Shown here piece by piece: positions 1-10,745 of a DNA stretch of 64,000 nucleotides. The notes beneath the pieces are model-generated. The model was not told the DNA's origin and ran no database searches. It worked only from the letters and a program-made list of their open reading frames with translations. Every line of letters starts with the position of its first letter. The stretch's first letter is position 1. Made by a program: the position numbers and the translations under genes. The stretch spans positions 93,301,187-93,365,186 of the forward strand of contig CM066732.1 of the NCBI GenBank assembly GCA_033961575.1, in the 5' to 3' direction. Source of the stretch: Aselliscus stoliczkanus. Taxonomy: Eukaryota > Chordata > Mammalia > Chiroptera > Hipposideridae.

Positions 1-1080
1 CCTGTAAGGGAAATCCTTGAGAAGTTTACGGATTGTCACCATCTGTTCAGCAAAACATCCATCAACATAATATTTTCCACATGTTACTTTTCTTTAATTT
101 CGAAAACAAATTAATCTTTTCCTAGCCAAAATGTTTTGTTACAACCATTGTCAAAGGAAATTAGGTAGAAACTCCCTATTTTGATTCCACTCCTCTCCCT
201 ACCCACTTCCACCACCAAATCATTTGCATTTTCTATGGCAATGTATAACCTCAAGCTGAGAATAAACTAATAACTAGCTCTTTCTCAAATCATAGCAAGT
301 CTATACCTCCTAAGCTTGCAGAATTCCTGCTCTGAAACCCATCTTCCATGAGGTTGGAAAGTCCGATCTCGCCATTTCCCTTATCAGAACTCCATAGTTG
401 ACTTCCACCAACAACTTGATCAAGGCCAAGAGTACCATCACCACCTGGGTGTCCACTCTTGGCTGTGTCATGGCAGCCAACCACTCCTTTCCTACTATCC
501 TCCTACCACCACTTCTCTGACTGATGCACTCAGCAACCAGACCTGGAAAAATATTATGGGGACCTTACACAATGCTGGGAACTGGTTAAGCAGTCTCTGT
601 AAGTCTTTTGTCTGAAGCTGGAGCTTGAAGTTCAAAGGGCAAGTCATCAGGAAGAAAAGATATAAAGTAATGGTAAGCAAGTACAATCTGGAATCTGCAA
701 GGATAAGGACAGACTAGAACCTGTTGTATCAGTTACAGATGGCTTTAACTTTGATGATGTAGGTGTCCTGCTTGAAAAAGCCAGGGCCCTTTGTCACCGA
801 ACTAAATATACATGTGGCCAAAGCCAGTGAACTTAGAGGAGGATCCCAGCGAAGGTGGCTGTGTCTTGTGTTAATGAGGTAAGCCAACAGATAGCGACAG
901 TGTGTGTTACTATGAACTACAAGAGCACCTGTCTTGTCTTTCCAAGCATAAAACAGAAAAGTTACTGTTTTCCTTTCAACTTCCAAGAGTATTGCAAACA
1001 TATCTCTTGTGGCCCACCCCAACCAGACACATTCAAGGAAGGGACTTCTAGGAAACAAAATTCATCCTAGCCAAGCTGAT
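1..1080. other. Unassigned sequence, no gene seen
   Basis: Only short open frames without recognisable domains are present, mostly on the minus strand between 290 and 1058. They are not joined by convincing splice signals. Parts of the minus-strand reading look vaguely transcript-like and could belong to an old processed copy or LTR-type repeat, but I cannot name a family. Confidence 0.4.
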
Positions 1081-1084
1081 ATCT

Positions 1085-1235
1085 TACAAGGCCACCACAC
1101 TAATAATTCTCACTATCATCTGAGGTAGATTGTTCATATCCATTTGCAACTGAGAAAAATGAGGTTTGGGCGAGGGTAGGTAACTTACCTGGAGTCACAG
1201 AGCTAGTAACTGGCAGAAGCAAAATTCCAAATGCC
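1085..1235 (+). repeat. MIR SINE fragment
   Basis: The order of motifs matches the conserved MIR core: a 'tgaggtag' segment, a 'gagaaaaatgaggtt' segment, then 'ggtaacttacctggagtcac' followed by 'agctagtaactggcagaagc'. It is old and diverged, with no target-site duplication visible. MIR is an ancient tRNA-derived SINE found in all mammals. Confidence 0.7.
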
Positions 1236-1379
1236 TCTAATTAGCCTAATTAAGACGTATTAACTAACAATGGTCCAGATAGGAACAGTGATTTAAAGGT
1301 ATCCCCCCAAAATGCCTCTAATATTAACTTTTATTATAATTAGTTCTTAACACATGTAAAACACTTTTAGTTTTCAATA

Positions 1380-1469
1380 TTGTTCCCTATAACCTTTTCC
1401 TCCGTATTCTCAGAACAACACTGTGAGATAGGCAAATTTATCTACATTATGCAAATGAGGAAATTAATT
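1380..1469 (+). repeat. MIR fragment, 5' half, split by an L1
   Basis: The sequence carries the first half of a MIR core ('ctcagaacaacactgtgaga', then 'gcaaatgaggaaattaa') and stops abruptly at a 13-bp sequence that is repeated exactly at 2868-2880. The second half of the same MIR resumes there. The two pieces were one MIR before the L1 inserted. Confidence 0.65.
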
Positions 1470-2867
1470 TTTTTTTCAAAACTCTGTTTCCTATTTACTT
1501 TTTTTTTTTTTTTTAGAGGGCAGTGTCACTGGCCCTCGTATGTGGGATCTGAACTGGGGCCGCTGCCATCCCTAGCCAGCTCTTAACCACTGCTCCACTC
1601 AGCCGGCCCTACTTTTTAAAAATTTTCAATTACAGTTCACATTCAATATGATATTAGTTACAAGTATACAGCATAATGGTCATACATTTACATAATTTAT
1701 GAAGTGATCCCCCGATAAGTCTAGTACCTACCTGGTACCATAGTTATTACAATATTATTGGCTATTTCTCCTATGTTGTACTTTACATCCCTATGACAAT
1801 TTTGTAACTACCAATTTTTACTTCTTACTCCCTTCACCTTTTTAACCCAATTCTCCTACCCACCTCCCATCTGGCAACCATCAGTTTGTTCTCTGTATAT
1901 ACTAGTCTATTTCTGTATTGTTTGTGTTTGTTCTTTAGATTCCACACATAAGTGAAATTATGCTATTTATCTTTCTTTGTCTAACTTATTTCACTTAGCA
2001 TAATACCCTCTAGTTTCATCCCTGTTGTCAAAAATAGTAAGATTTTATTCTTTTTTATAGCCAAATAATAGTCCATTGTATATATGTACCACTTCTTTAT
2101 CCAATCGTCCATTGATGGGCACTTAGGATGCTTCCATATCTTGGCTGTTGTGAATAATGCTGCTTCCATGTGCACTTGGAAAGAATGTATTGTAATATAT
2201 TCTGCTGCTTTGGGGTGAAATGCTTAAAAATATTAATTAAATCCATACTGTGTCATTTAAGTTCGCTGTTTCCTTGTTGATTTTCTATCTGGAAGCTATT
2301 GATGACAACAGGGTGTTAAAGTCCCCTACTAGGACTGTATTACTGTCAATCTCTCTGTTTATGTCCATCAATATTTGCTTTATATAATTAGGTGCTCTTA
2401 TGTTAGGTGCATAAATGTTTACAAGGGTCTTATCCTATTGTTAGATTGATCACTTTATCACTATGTAATATCATTCTTTGTCACTTTATACCCTTTGTTT
2501 TAAAGTCTATTTTGTCTGATATAAGTATTGTTACCCTAGCTTTTTTGTTTGTTTCCATTTGCATGAAATATCTTTTTCCATCCCTTTACTTTCATTCTGT
2601 GTGTGTCTTTCTATCTGAAGTATGTTTCTTGTAGACAACATATGTATGGGTTTTACATTCTTCTCCATTCAGCTACCCTATGTCTTTTGAATGGAGCATT
2701 TAAGCCTTTTACATTTCAAGTGATTATTGACAGGTACGTAGGTATTGCCATTTTATTATTCATATTTATGTGTTTTTCTTCTTCTTCTTCTTAAAGAAGT
2801 CCCTTTAGCATTTCTTGTAATACTGGTTTGGTGGTGATGAAATCCTTTAGCTCTTTCTTGTCTGGGA
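1470..2867 (-). mobile_element. 5'-truncated or rearranged L1 relic inserted in a MIR
   Basis: The insert is flanked by a perfect 13-bp duplication, gaggaaattaatt, at 1457-1469 and 2868-2880. A T-run after the left duplication fits a minus-strand poly(A) tail. Minus-strand translation of 1981-2175 matches the C-terminal region of L1 ORF2, with motifs such as FTTAKIWKHPKCPS, YTMDYYLAIKKN and LEGIMLSEIS. The block 2270-2860 resembles another part of the L1 family, so an internal deletion is likely. A SINE lies inside it at 1504-1609. Not functional. Confidence 0.75.
1504..1609 (-). mobile_element. Short tRNA-headed SINE, nested in L1
   Basis: This is a minus-strand copy: poly-T, then 'gagggcagtgtcactggccc', a B-box-like stretch around 1541-1562, and the head end 'cactcagccggccct'. 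Flanking copies of tacttttt at 1496-1503 and 1610-1617 are the target-site duplication. It inserted into the 3' end of the L1, so it is the youngest layer of this nest. Confidence 0.85.
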
Positions 2868-2955
2868 GAGGAAATTAATTCTTATTTATACTTTCCTAAA
2901 ACCACACAGCCAGGGGCAGAGCCAACTCTGTAATCCAAGTCTCCTGATTTAGCCC
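2868..2955 (+). repeat. MIR fragment, 3' half
   Basis: This continues the MIR interrupted at 1469. After the shared 13 bp it reads through 'aaaaccacacagccaggggc' and 'agagccaactctgtaatcc', the usual 3' half of MIR. Confidence 0.65.
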
Positions 2956-3394
2956 ATTATTCCCGAGGCCCATTCAAGTTAAAGTAGCTGACCAGAGTTG
3001 ACAAATCAGCCAGGAAGGAAAGGAAGGGAAAGATGATAAAAGACCATAAGAAATAGTAGATCTGGTGGCAATTCTGTTTAAAAAATTTAAACACAATGCC
3101 ACAGATCTGCTCCTAACCTAGCAAATGAATTTACCCAAGGGCCTCATCTGTATCCCAGTAACAGTAGGAACAGAACAATTCCTTGTTACTTGACATGATT
3201 TGCCATGTCCAAACACTAGGTTCTAAGTCTTTCTGGCTTCTGAGGATGGGAGGTTTGCACTGAGTCAGTTAATTTTAGAGGGAAACAATGGTGTCAACTA
3301 TGGAAGGACTCAAATTCTCATCTTATTTTATTAAAAAACTGCAGTTCTCTCTTATCCAGGCTTCAAGAGAAATTTAACTATTTTGAATGTTATA
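2956..3394. other. Unassigned unique sequence
   Basis: I see no gene, recognisable repeat or structured site here. It ends where an old repeat begins. Confidence 0.4.
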
Positions 3395-3900
3395 GCTAAA
3401 ATTAATTCATTCCGTCTACAAACATTTGTGGAATTTCTATCAAGGGCAAGCAGAGTGCTAAGCACTCTGTGGACACAGGATGAATCAAATATACATTCCA
3501 TCCTCAGGGAACTTACAGGAAAGAAATAGGTGAGGCATGAAGATAAATCTATGTACCATGAGATGCCATGAGAGAAATTATAGATCAAGTACTATGGGAG
3601 TTCGGTTAGAGATCATTACTTCTAGTTAGGGATAATAAAGGGAGGCTTTGTGGAGCTAGAACTTGAAGATAGTGTCTAAAGAAAAAAGCTATGAAAACAG
3701 AGTTGTTTAAATTGGCTGGGTATAGGGCATATGAGGTGGAGAAGTGGGAAATAGAGTTAGAAGGGTAGGTTGGGAGTAGTAGGAAATAAAGTTAGAAGGA
3801 TAATTGAAGCCAGATTGTGGTGGGCCTTGAAAGTCTTGACAAGGGATTCAAAATTTATATGTGGACAACTGAAGTTCTCGAAGAGTTTGGGGGCAACTTG
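3395..3900. repeat. Ancient interspersed repeat, family unresolved (copy 1 of 3)
   Basis: It opens with 'acaaacatttgtgg', then 'gtgctaagcactctgtggac' and 'cctcagggaacttacagga', and continues with 'ggaggctttgtggagctaga' and 'gtggtgggccttgaaagtct'. This series of phrases is typical of a very old dispersed mammalian repeat. Related text recurs at 33225-33620 and 56480-56825. I cannot name the family with confidence. Confidence 0.45.
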
Positions 3901-4864
3901 ATACACTTGGGTTAACTGTAGTTTGCAAAAGTTTGAAGAAAAGCAAATCTCAATTCATTTACATTTAACTATTTTCAATCCTAATTGTCATGGAATAAAT
4001 ATATTTATTCATTCTTTTTAATCAAAGGTAATGTATTAACTCTGACAATTAACGCTTCTGACTAGTCTGTCATCCTTAAGGATGAATAGAGACATCAGAC
4101 AAGGAAGGAAAAATGTCCTATTGCTGACTAGATCCAATGCTTGGCTCAATTTACTGAAGCCCCAGGATAATATTGTTTTCTTGTCTTCAGTTATTGTTTT
4201 CTATAAGTTGATGGCCCTTGATTGGAAGAGAAATCCCTACCCCATCTGTAGGTTCTAGTACAGGAAAAATAAAAACAAGAAAATCAGTACCTAATTTTCT
4301 GATGGAGAGAATCTATTACAAGGATGGTTGCCTCTGGAAGTATCTCAACAGGAAATATCAAATCTTCATCTCAATGACTAGGAAAATGAATACACTTAGG
4401 CAAGACAGCTCATGAAATTATCCATCCCTGCATCATCCAGCAGTCATATGATAATGTCCCACGCTATGGTGACTGTATAATACTCATATGAAACTTCATT
4501 CTCATGGGAGAGAAAGAATCAAGTCATTATACTGGCACTGTTTCCTAAAAAAGATTTCACAGACTCAGACTGGGAAAGCATAGGGGAAATTTTTAATTGT
4601 TCCCTTAAATATACATTTGTATGTGTACAAATAAATAAACATATTATTTTAATATAGTAATTTAATATATTATGTAATTTTAGTATTATGTTATTTTTAA
4701 TTAAAATAACTCAGTTTTCTTCCTGGAAAGTGAAAATTACCCACTCCCAATAACATATTCCAAAGACCAATGGGCAAATATCCAATTATCCTCATTCCTG
4801 ATTTTTCTAGAAAAAAATAGATTATAACAGAGACTGATTGTCCCCTTCCAGTCAGTTACTACAT
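3901..4864. other. AT-rich unassigned sequence
   Basis: No gene is seen. Around 4620-4710 the sequence is almost pure A/T and includes a near-palindrome at 4690-4710, which is expected by chance at this composition. Confidence 0.4.
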
Positions 4865-5000
4865 AGATAGATGATAATGATGATAGCAAACATTTATTTC
4901 GTTAGACATTTTCATACAGTTAGTTTTTAATTTTGGCTAAAACTACTTTATAAATACCATTGTCTTGTTTGATGGGCATGCAAAGGCAGAACCAGAATCC
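4865..5000 (+). repeat. Probable MIR fragment, weak
   Basis: Phrases such as 'tgatagcaaacatttatt' and 'ggcaaaggcagaaccagaatcc'-like ends are MIR-like, but the middle is too diverged to be sure. Confidence 0.35.
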
Positions 5001-8000
5001 CAAAGTGTTGGAGGTCTACACAGTTCCCCCAAGAGAGGGAGGCAAGGTATAGAAACAGAGGTGAGAGCTAGGGATCAGCGATACCAGCAGCTAGGGAGTA
5101 GTGGAGGGTTTCAGTCTGCCCCACTACCTGTCACCATTACTCCCCATGAACAAATCAACCCACTCACAATTCACCATTTAAGTTTTTATTTAGTTTTTAC
5201 TATTATTATCTATTTTGTTTCCATGAAGCCTTCTTATCATAGAGGTAAAATATTGGGTTCAGAGAACAATCAAATGAAAACACGTCTCCCTCTAAGAAAA
5301 CAGTTGAAAACACATTCCTTTAAGGTTAAAATTAAAGAGCCTCCTCTGACTACCACCATCCCCCTCCTCGCCCCCCGCAAACGGCAGCAAACACTGGGCC
5401 TGTCTCAAGCCTTCCCTGGCTGCCATGCACATTTATAGCGGTCCACAGACGCCTCCAAAGAGGCAAGAAACAAGCAGAATGAAAGTGGAACAAATGATTA
5501 TAGCCCCAGCGCTTTGTTTCCAGGAGCAACTGGTGTCCACTTCCAGAATCTCAGAGGCTGAAAATGATGGGAATTAGTAAGGGGAACTATGTGGTCCAGA
5601 AAAAAAAAAAATATGTGTGGACCTGAATGGCTTGTCATTATTAAATTTCCAAAGTGGGTCAACAGACTGCCTTTTCACAGTTTACCAGATTTCACCTAAC
5701 CTCATCCACATTTAAAAGTCTATGGAAAAACAGAAGGGCCTTTCAGGGGGACATTCATTCATGTTTGGATTCAGGCAGACTTAGGAGCCTTTAATAGCAG
5801 TGTCATTATCCTGCAGGGCACACCACAGAGCAGCCAGCGAGCTCTCCCTCAATGGGCACAAAATTTCTTCTGGAATTTACAGAGCAGAAACCTTAAACAC
5901 ACATCACCATAAGAACCAGATTACATAATGTCTCCATCACCCTCCTGACAGCTACAATTATGAGTCAATCCCTGGTTTAAATATGAAACCGGAAGCTCTG
6001 TGTTTCCCCTCTGACTATGTGGCAGGCTAAGTCTAGCTCTTTAGGCCTGTCAATTTGGAGATTTGAGCTGCTGCCACAGTCACTAATTTAGCATGAGACC
6101 AAATGACGGGGTAATTAAAAGCAGTGCTGCAGAGACCTGCTCCAGGACCAGATGTTCTCCTTGTTTAACCATTGCCCACATACGGAACAGAAATAATGCC
6201 CCCCCTCACACCCTATTTTCATTTTTCTTTTTCTTTATCCTCCCCAGCTAATTTCCGGCTTCTGATCTTTCAATCCCACAAAATAAAATAAAAATAATAG
6301 TCCCATTACTGAAAGATAACATGTTATTGAACACATGCCTGTAAGTTGTAACATGCTCTCTAGTCTCCTCTTTGTACTTATTGAAGCCTTCCAGCTCAGA
6401 AGACTAAGTTGCCCTGACAACCTCACATGAGTAACAGCTCTCTATAGCCCCACCTAACTTTCAGGACTAGGATTTGAGCCAACATGGACCATGGTGGCAC
6501 CTAGTAGCCCAGAGACTAAGTAAAGAGCATTGCTTTTTGGTGTTTCAGAAGCCAAAGACTGGCTGAATGAGGCATCCTCTCTCCTTTTATTGCTCCTAAA
6601 ACAGGACAAATAAAAGTCTCCACCCTAACTTTTAGAGAGTTCTGGCTAGGAAGGCCACTGGTCATTGGTAAATAAAGGAGAGGTCTGCTCTTCATTTTTC
6701 TGGCTGCTGGACAAATAATAAGAGAGGAAAAAAAGGAAGGTTGAGCTAATAATTTAAATCTTCCAAAAACTGGAAAGCAGTATGTGATATAACTCATCTG
6801 ATCTTATCAAATTAGGTGAAGTAGCTTTCATAAGCCTGTTGGAATCCAGGGTCTGGTCACTGTGTAAACTGCAGGGTTACCGAGCATTAAAACACCAGAA
6901 AGCTTGAGGACTATCTTGGAAATCAAGAAACAGAGATGCAATTGTAATTCCAGTTTGTGACCATCGACAAGCTACTTTTACCTTTCTGAATAGATTTCTT
7001 AACCTACAGTAGAAAATGACAGTCTTTGTTTCCTTCTCTTCAGATATTTAATCCCTGCCAACTTTACCCTAACCAACAATTTCTAGGCATGAGCAGTTCT
7101 AGGTTTTTAAAATAAAACCAAATCCTCAGTATTTCCAAATAAATAGTAATAGACTTTTAAAAACGAAATCTAAATGCATAAAACATGATAATCACATGGA
7201 TTTTTGACTTTATCAATGTTATCAGACAAGAACGTTCCATTCTGGTCTTCACTGATGGATCCTTAATTATTTGCTAGAGTCAGGTAGATTGATCCACACC
7301 ACTGCCTATTAATGACTAGTCTGAAATGAGGATATAGCTCCTCTAAAAAAATATACTGTAAATCATAAAGAAACAAAAACACTTAATCATTCAGGGAAAA
7401 CTCAACAGTTCTGTAAAGTGAGGGGCACTGCTACTGATGCTATTATACAACTTTTGTTCTATCCTAGAACCACTTCACCTGTGGTATTAGGTATGGGTTG
7501 TGCCCACCTGGCTAAATAGACAGGAATGGGACAGTCTGAAAGACTCTCAGCTCTCATGGATGATATTCACATCAAGACAAAATGGTGCCCAGATTGACAG
7601 CCAAGCAGAGCCACATGACACGAAATAAAGTTGTGGGCAGCTGTATATTCAGCAACCTGACACAAACAAGGAATCATTGGGGTCTCATCTTTAGACTTTA
7701 TATCACTCACCACTTGATCATTGTGTTTATTGGTGGGGAGGGTGAGCTATGAAAGAGTTGGAGTTGGGGAATATGAGGGAAGCATCTATCTATTTATGTA
7801 AATGTCACCAGCAGTATTTCTTACAGATACCTGGAGATGTAGTTAAAGTGGGATGTCCTCTAGTGTCTCATATTTATGAGCTTCCTGATTGGAATGCAAA
7901 AGTGGGCTGTTTTTTATTGAATTGGGAAAATATTTATGTATTCAAAGCCTCAGAGCAAAACACTTCAGTTAGAGGTCTAAACAAGGCCCAAAATAAGAGG

Positions 8001-8622
8001 AACCACTGAGACATATTTAGATCAACATATAAGAAACAATGATGCCCATCACACATAGTCTTTCCTCTTACTGTCCTGCTTCCATGGAACATTTAAAGAA
8101 TGAATGAAGGATTGACTACTCACACTCCTTTTAAATATAAAACATGAATCATGTTTGCCAGGATTAAACGTCCATTTGCTAGGAAATAATGACTCCTTCA
8201 CCTGAGTGTCCCACTCTGCCTTGGGTCATTTCAGGAAACATTAGCAGTATGTTTGTGCTCTCAAAAAATGATTTCCTATGCTTTCCTTCAAACTTCTCCT
8301 GGACTTCTGCCTAGCCACGGATCCCCAGTATCAACCTAGCTCTCCCTATTTCTTGTTTAGATTTATAAGTGACAGAAAACAGCCAACAAGTTAGTATTAA
8401 TTCTTTAACATTCCTGGTTTTATTTGTTTGTTCAGCATTCATTTGTTGTCTACTTCCAATGGTCAGGGACTGCTTTGGGCACAAGGGATACCAGGATAAG
8501 AAAGGCAGGTTCACATTCTCAAGGAGGCATATTACAGTGAAAAGAGACACACATTAGACTATTAGCCCTAGCAATAAGCAGTACAAAGTCAACAGGTGTC
8601 CATATGATCTCTTTATGTAGAC
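5001..8622. other. Repeat-poor unassigned block
   Basis: About 3.6 kb without a recognisable young repeat. The longest open frame (157 codons, 4965-5438, plus strand) has no domain signature, uses a weak start and overlaps the MIR-like sequence, so I do not call it a gene. The interval 5720-6180 is listed separately as a possible conserved non-coding element. The rest shows no structured feature. Confidence 0.4.
5720..6180. promoter_or_regulatory. Candidate conserved non-coding element (speculative)
   Basis: This stretch is free of recognisable repeats, has balanced base composition and carries several TAATTA-type and ATTA homeodomain-like cores near 6110-6120, together with an E-box-like CAGCTG-like context. 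The word pattern resembles deeply conserved enhancers rather than decayed repeat. This is inference only; conservation cannot be measured from a single sequence. Confidence 0.2.
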
Positions 8623-8719
8623 CAAGGGTCAGCAAACTGCGGCTCCCAAGGCTCCCAAGTCTCAGACTCTGAAGTAAAATTGAAAATGAAAATAAAACTA
8701 TCATAGTTTCATTTATAAA

Positions 8720-8812
8720 TTTTTTTTTTTTTTGAGGGCAGTGTCACTGGCCCTCGTATATGGGACCGAACCAGGGCCGCTGGCTTCCCAAACCAGCGCT
8801 TAACCACCACGC
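8720..8812 (-). mobile_element. Short tRNA-headed SINE
   Basis: Minus-strand copy: poly-T, 'gagggcagtgtcactggccc', a B-box-like 'ccgaaccagggcc', then 'agcgcttaaccaccacgc'. The extreme head end is missing or replaced by flanking sequence. 'tataaattttt' precedes it (about 8714) and follows it (about 8813), consistent with a duplication. It lies at the tail side of the long SINE that follows. Confidence 0.75.
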
Positions 8813-8828
8813 TATAAATTTTTTTAAA

Positions 8829-9286
8829 AAAAGATTTTATTGGGGAATTGGTGGAGGAGAACAGTGTTGGGGAACCGGGGAAGCGGAACAGACAGGTTGC
8901 TGTCCTTTTGTTCTTCAGTCTAGTTGTGGAGGACGTTGCTTCACTGGCCCATGTTGGTATCGTCATTGCATTCTTCCCGGATGAGGCAGATCGGTCGCCA
9001 GCCTCTGGATGGCCGCTCACAGTGGCTCTTGGCAGCTCACACTGGCTGCCAGCTGCTCACACTGGCTGCCAGCCACTCACCGTAGCCTATGGCAGCCCAC
9101 TGCAGCAGGGGCTGCAGCTGTGCCATCCAGAGGACTCACAGCAGTCCAGCTCCAGGTGGAGCTGTTGTTCACAATCTTAGCTGCAGAGGGCAGTGTCACT
9201 GGCCCTCATATGTGGGATCAGAACCAGGGCCTGATGCTCAGAGCCGGCATCCCAAGCCAGTTAAATAGCGTACCACACCGCTGGCC
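8829..9286 (-). mobile_element. Long-body tRNA-headed SINE
   Basis: Minus-strand copy of the ~400-460 bp SINE type. It begins 'aagattttattggggaattg' (tail reversed), runs through a body with repeated 'ggctgcc/gctcac' words, then 'gagggcagtgtcactggccc' and a degraded head ending 'ctggcccc'. Related A/T-rich flanks (atttataaa, near 8711; atttacaaa, near 9287) suggest its duplication encloses both this and the short SINE. The frames of 98-110 codons across it are repeat-derived. Confidence 0.8.
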
Positions 9287-9485
9287 CCATTTACAAAATT
9301 TTTAAAGGATATTATTCACATAATGGTGATTATGTAAAAATATATTTATGGCTCTTGAATAATTTTTAAATTGTTGTGAAGGGCAGGATTGGCTCTTCCA
9401 GGGATCGGCAAACTTTTGAGAAGTAAAGTACCCAAAGAGCTGCATGTGACTCGCCAGCTGCAGTTTGCAGACCCCTGATACAGAC

Positions 9486-10124
9486 CTTTACTGGAGTTCT
9501 GATCCCAGACATCTTCCATATGTACCAGCAGATAAATTGCTCACCTCCAATTTAGAAAGAATGCCAGGAACACCCAGAGATTTATGGTATCAATTCTCTG
9601 GCCTTTTAATATTCATTTTAATACATGACAAACTATTAAGCTCAGAAAAGATATGCGGGTTTTCTGGGGCCACACAGTGGTCCCAATGGAGGAAGTAAGA
9701 ACATTTTAGAGATTCATCTGAATATCAAAAATGCTGTCCCATCCTAGTCCTTCGACATTTGCAGGTTACCCCATTTTTTACAGCTCTGGTTGTGACCATT
9801 TCTGGACCTGCGACATGGCTCACTCTACCTCTGAGAAAATGGAAAATGACGAGCAGCGAGTGACCTCAGAAATAACTTCCTCCTTCAAACGCAGTTTCTT
9901 GTCCACCTAAACTTTTACAGCAGGGCAGGTGTTATAAGTCGTACCAAAGAGCCTTTCAAAGCAGCAACTCTGGCCTACAGGTCAGCCTGGACCTAGTCCA
10001 AATTGGGTTCCACCCACGGTGAAAGCCAATCTGTTTATTGGTACGCTTTTATGATGTTACAGAACGTCTGCAAGAGAGAGAGCTCAAGTTCCTGCCTGCT
10101 CCCCAAGTCACCCACTCCACAAAG
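9486..10124. other. Unassigned sequence upstream of the CpG island
   Basis: No gene or repeat is recognised. At 10026-10043 the sequence 'ccaatctgtttattgg' has CCAAT and its inverse ATTGG facing each other, about 200 bp before the CpG-rich block. This could be a promoter element, but CCAAT also occurs by chance. Confidence 0.35.
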
Positions 10125-10163
10125 GTGCGCACACACACACACACAGGCGCGCGCGCGCGCTCT
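10125..10163. repeat. Alternating CA then CG dinucleotide tract
   Basis: The tract reads GCGC, then (AC)n, then 'aggcgcgcgcgcgcgc'. It is almost entirely alternating purine-pyrimidine over roughly 38 bp, the composition most prone to form left-handed Z-DNA. It sits just upstream of the only CpG island in the window. Confidence 0.85.
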
Positions 10164-10229
10164 CCGAGACAGAGAAAAGCTTGACGGTCCTCCCCTCCTC
10201 CCGGGCCTGCAATGAAATGCACTTTAATT

Positions 10230-10745
10230 GCATCAAAGGGCTCTTCTCAATGGGGTTTCAGAGCTGCGAGAACGGCGTTCCCGGCGAGGGTTCCTTTCCG
10301 GCTTGCCAGCATTCCTCGGCACTGCGAAGGGAAGGGGATGGGGCTCCTTCGGGAGGGCCGGAGGCTCATTTCCATTCCTCTCGCATACAGCCTCCGTTGT
10401 GCGGGCCGGGCCTGCCGAAGGCAGCCACGGCTGCGGGCGAACAAAGCCCCATTCATGCCCAGGGCCGGCTTGCTCGCGGCCGCAGATGGGCTGGCCCCGG
10501 CACGCCATCCTGCAGACCCGGGCGCGCGGCCCGGCCAGGCGCGCACAGGGCGGGATTCAGGAGGCCGGCTCTGGCCCGGGCGACCCGGGCCTCTTTCTCA
10601 GCAGGCTCCACAATTAGGATCGGCTGAAACCCGCTTTCATTTCTGGGCGGGGGGAGAATCTGCGGACAGTGAGTCTTTTCAGCGTGGAAATCCTCAGTTT
10701 ACTCACGGCTCCTGACGAGCCGCGATGTCAGTTTCCACGGCCTCC
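10230..10745. promoter_or_regulatory. CpG island, candidate promoter
   Basis: I count about 46 CpG dinucleotides between 10261 and 10740, while flanking sequence has only a few per kilobase. The block includes runs such as 'gggcgcgcggcccggcc' and 'gctcgcggccgc'. CpG islands stay unmethylated in the germ line and usually mark promoters. A GC box lies at 10645-10654 and a donor-like 'aca|gtgagt' at 10668-10673. Five overlapping frames of 91-167 codons are open on both strands; this is expected from GC richness, and none has a domain signature. Direction of transcription is unknown; a non-coding RNA or a first exon of a distant gene are both possible. Confidence 0.7.
10645..10654 (+). promoter_or_regulatory. 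GC box (Sp1/KLF-type site)
   Basis: The sequence gggcggggggag contains the classic GGGCGGGG core inside the CpG island. Sp1/KLF binding at such cores is established knowledge; use at this locus is inference. Confidence 0.45.

Larger units (their letters stand above)
8623..9477. mobile_element. Non-autonomous hAT-like DNA transposon with nested SINEs
   Basis: The left end reads 'caagggtcagcaaactgcgg' and the right end, reversed, reads 'caggggtctgcaaactgcag', so the termini are inverted repeats. Flanking 8-mers, atgtagac (8615-8622) and atacagac (9478-9485), match at 6 of 8 positions, fitting the 8-bp duplication of hAT elements. No transposase frame is present. Of its ~855 bp, more than half is two SINEs inserted later, so the original element was ~300 bp. 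Confidence 0.7.

Noticed and set aside
1981..2175. Independent small protein gene
   Set aside because: Translation is recognisable L1 ORF2 C-terminal sequence in a dead L1.
4690..4710. AT palindrome
   Set aside because: Short, imperfect and expected by chance in a nearly pure A/T stretch.
4965..5438. 157-codon plus-strand frame
   Set aside because: Starts in MIR-like sequence, no domain or splice context; composition is not coding-like.
10181..10715. Overlapping frames of 129-167 codons (plus) and 91-99 codons (minus)
   Set aside because: GC-rich CpG island has few stop codons in any frame; no domain, no consistent start, and openness on both strands argue against coding.
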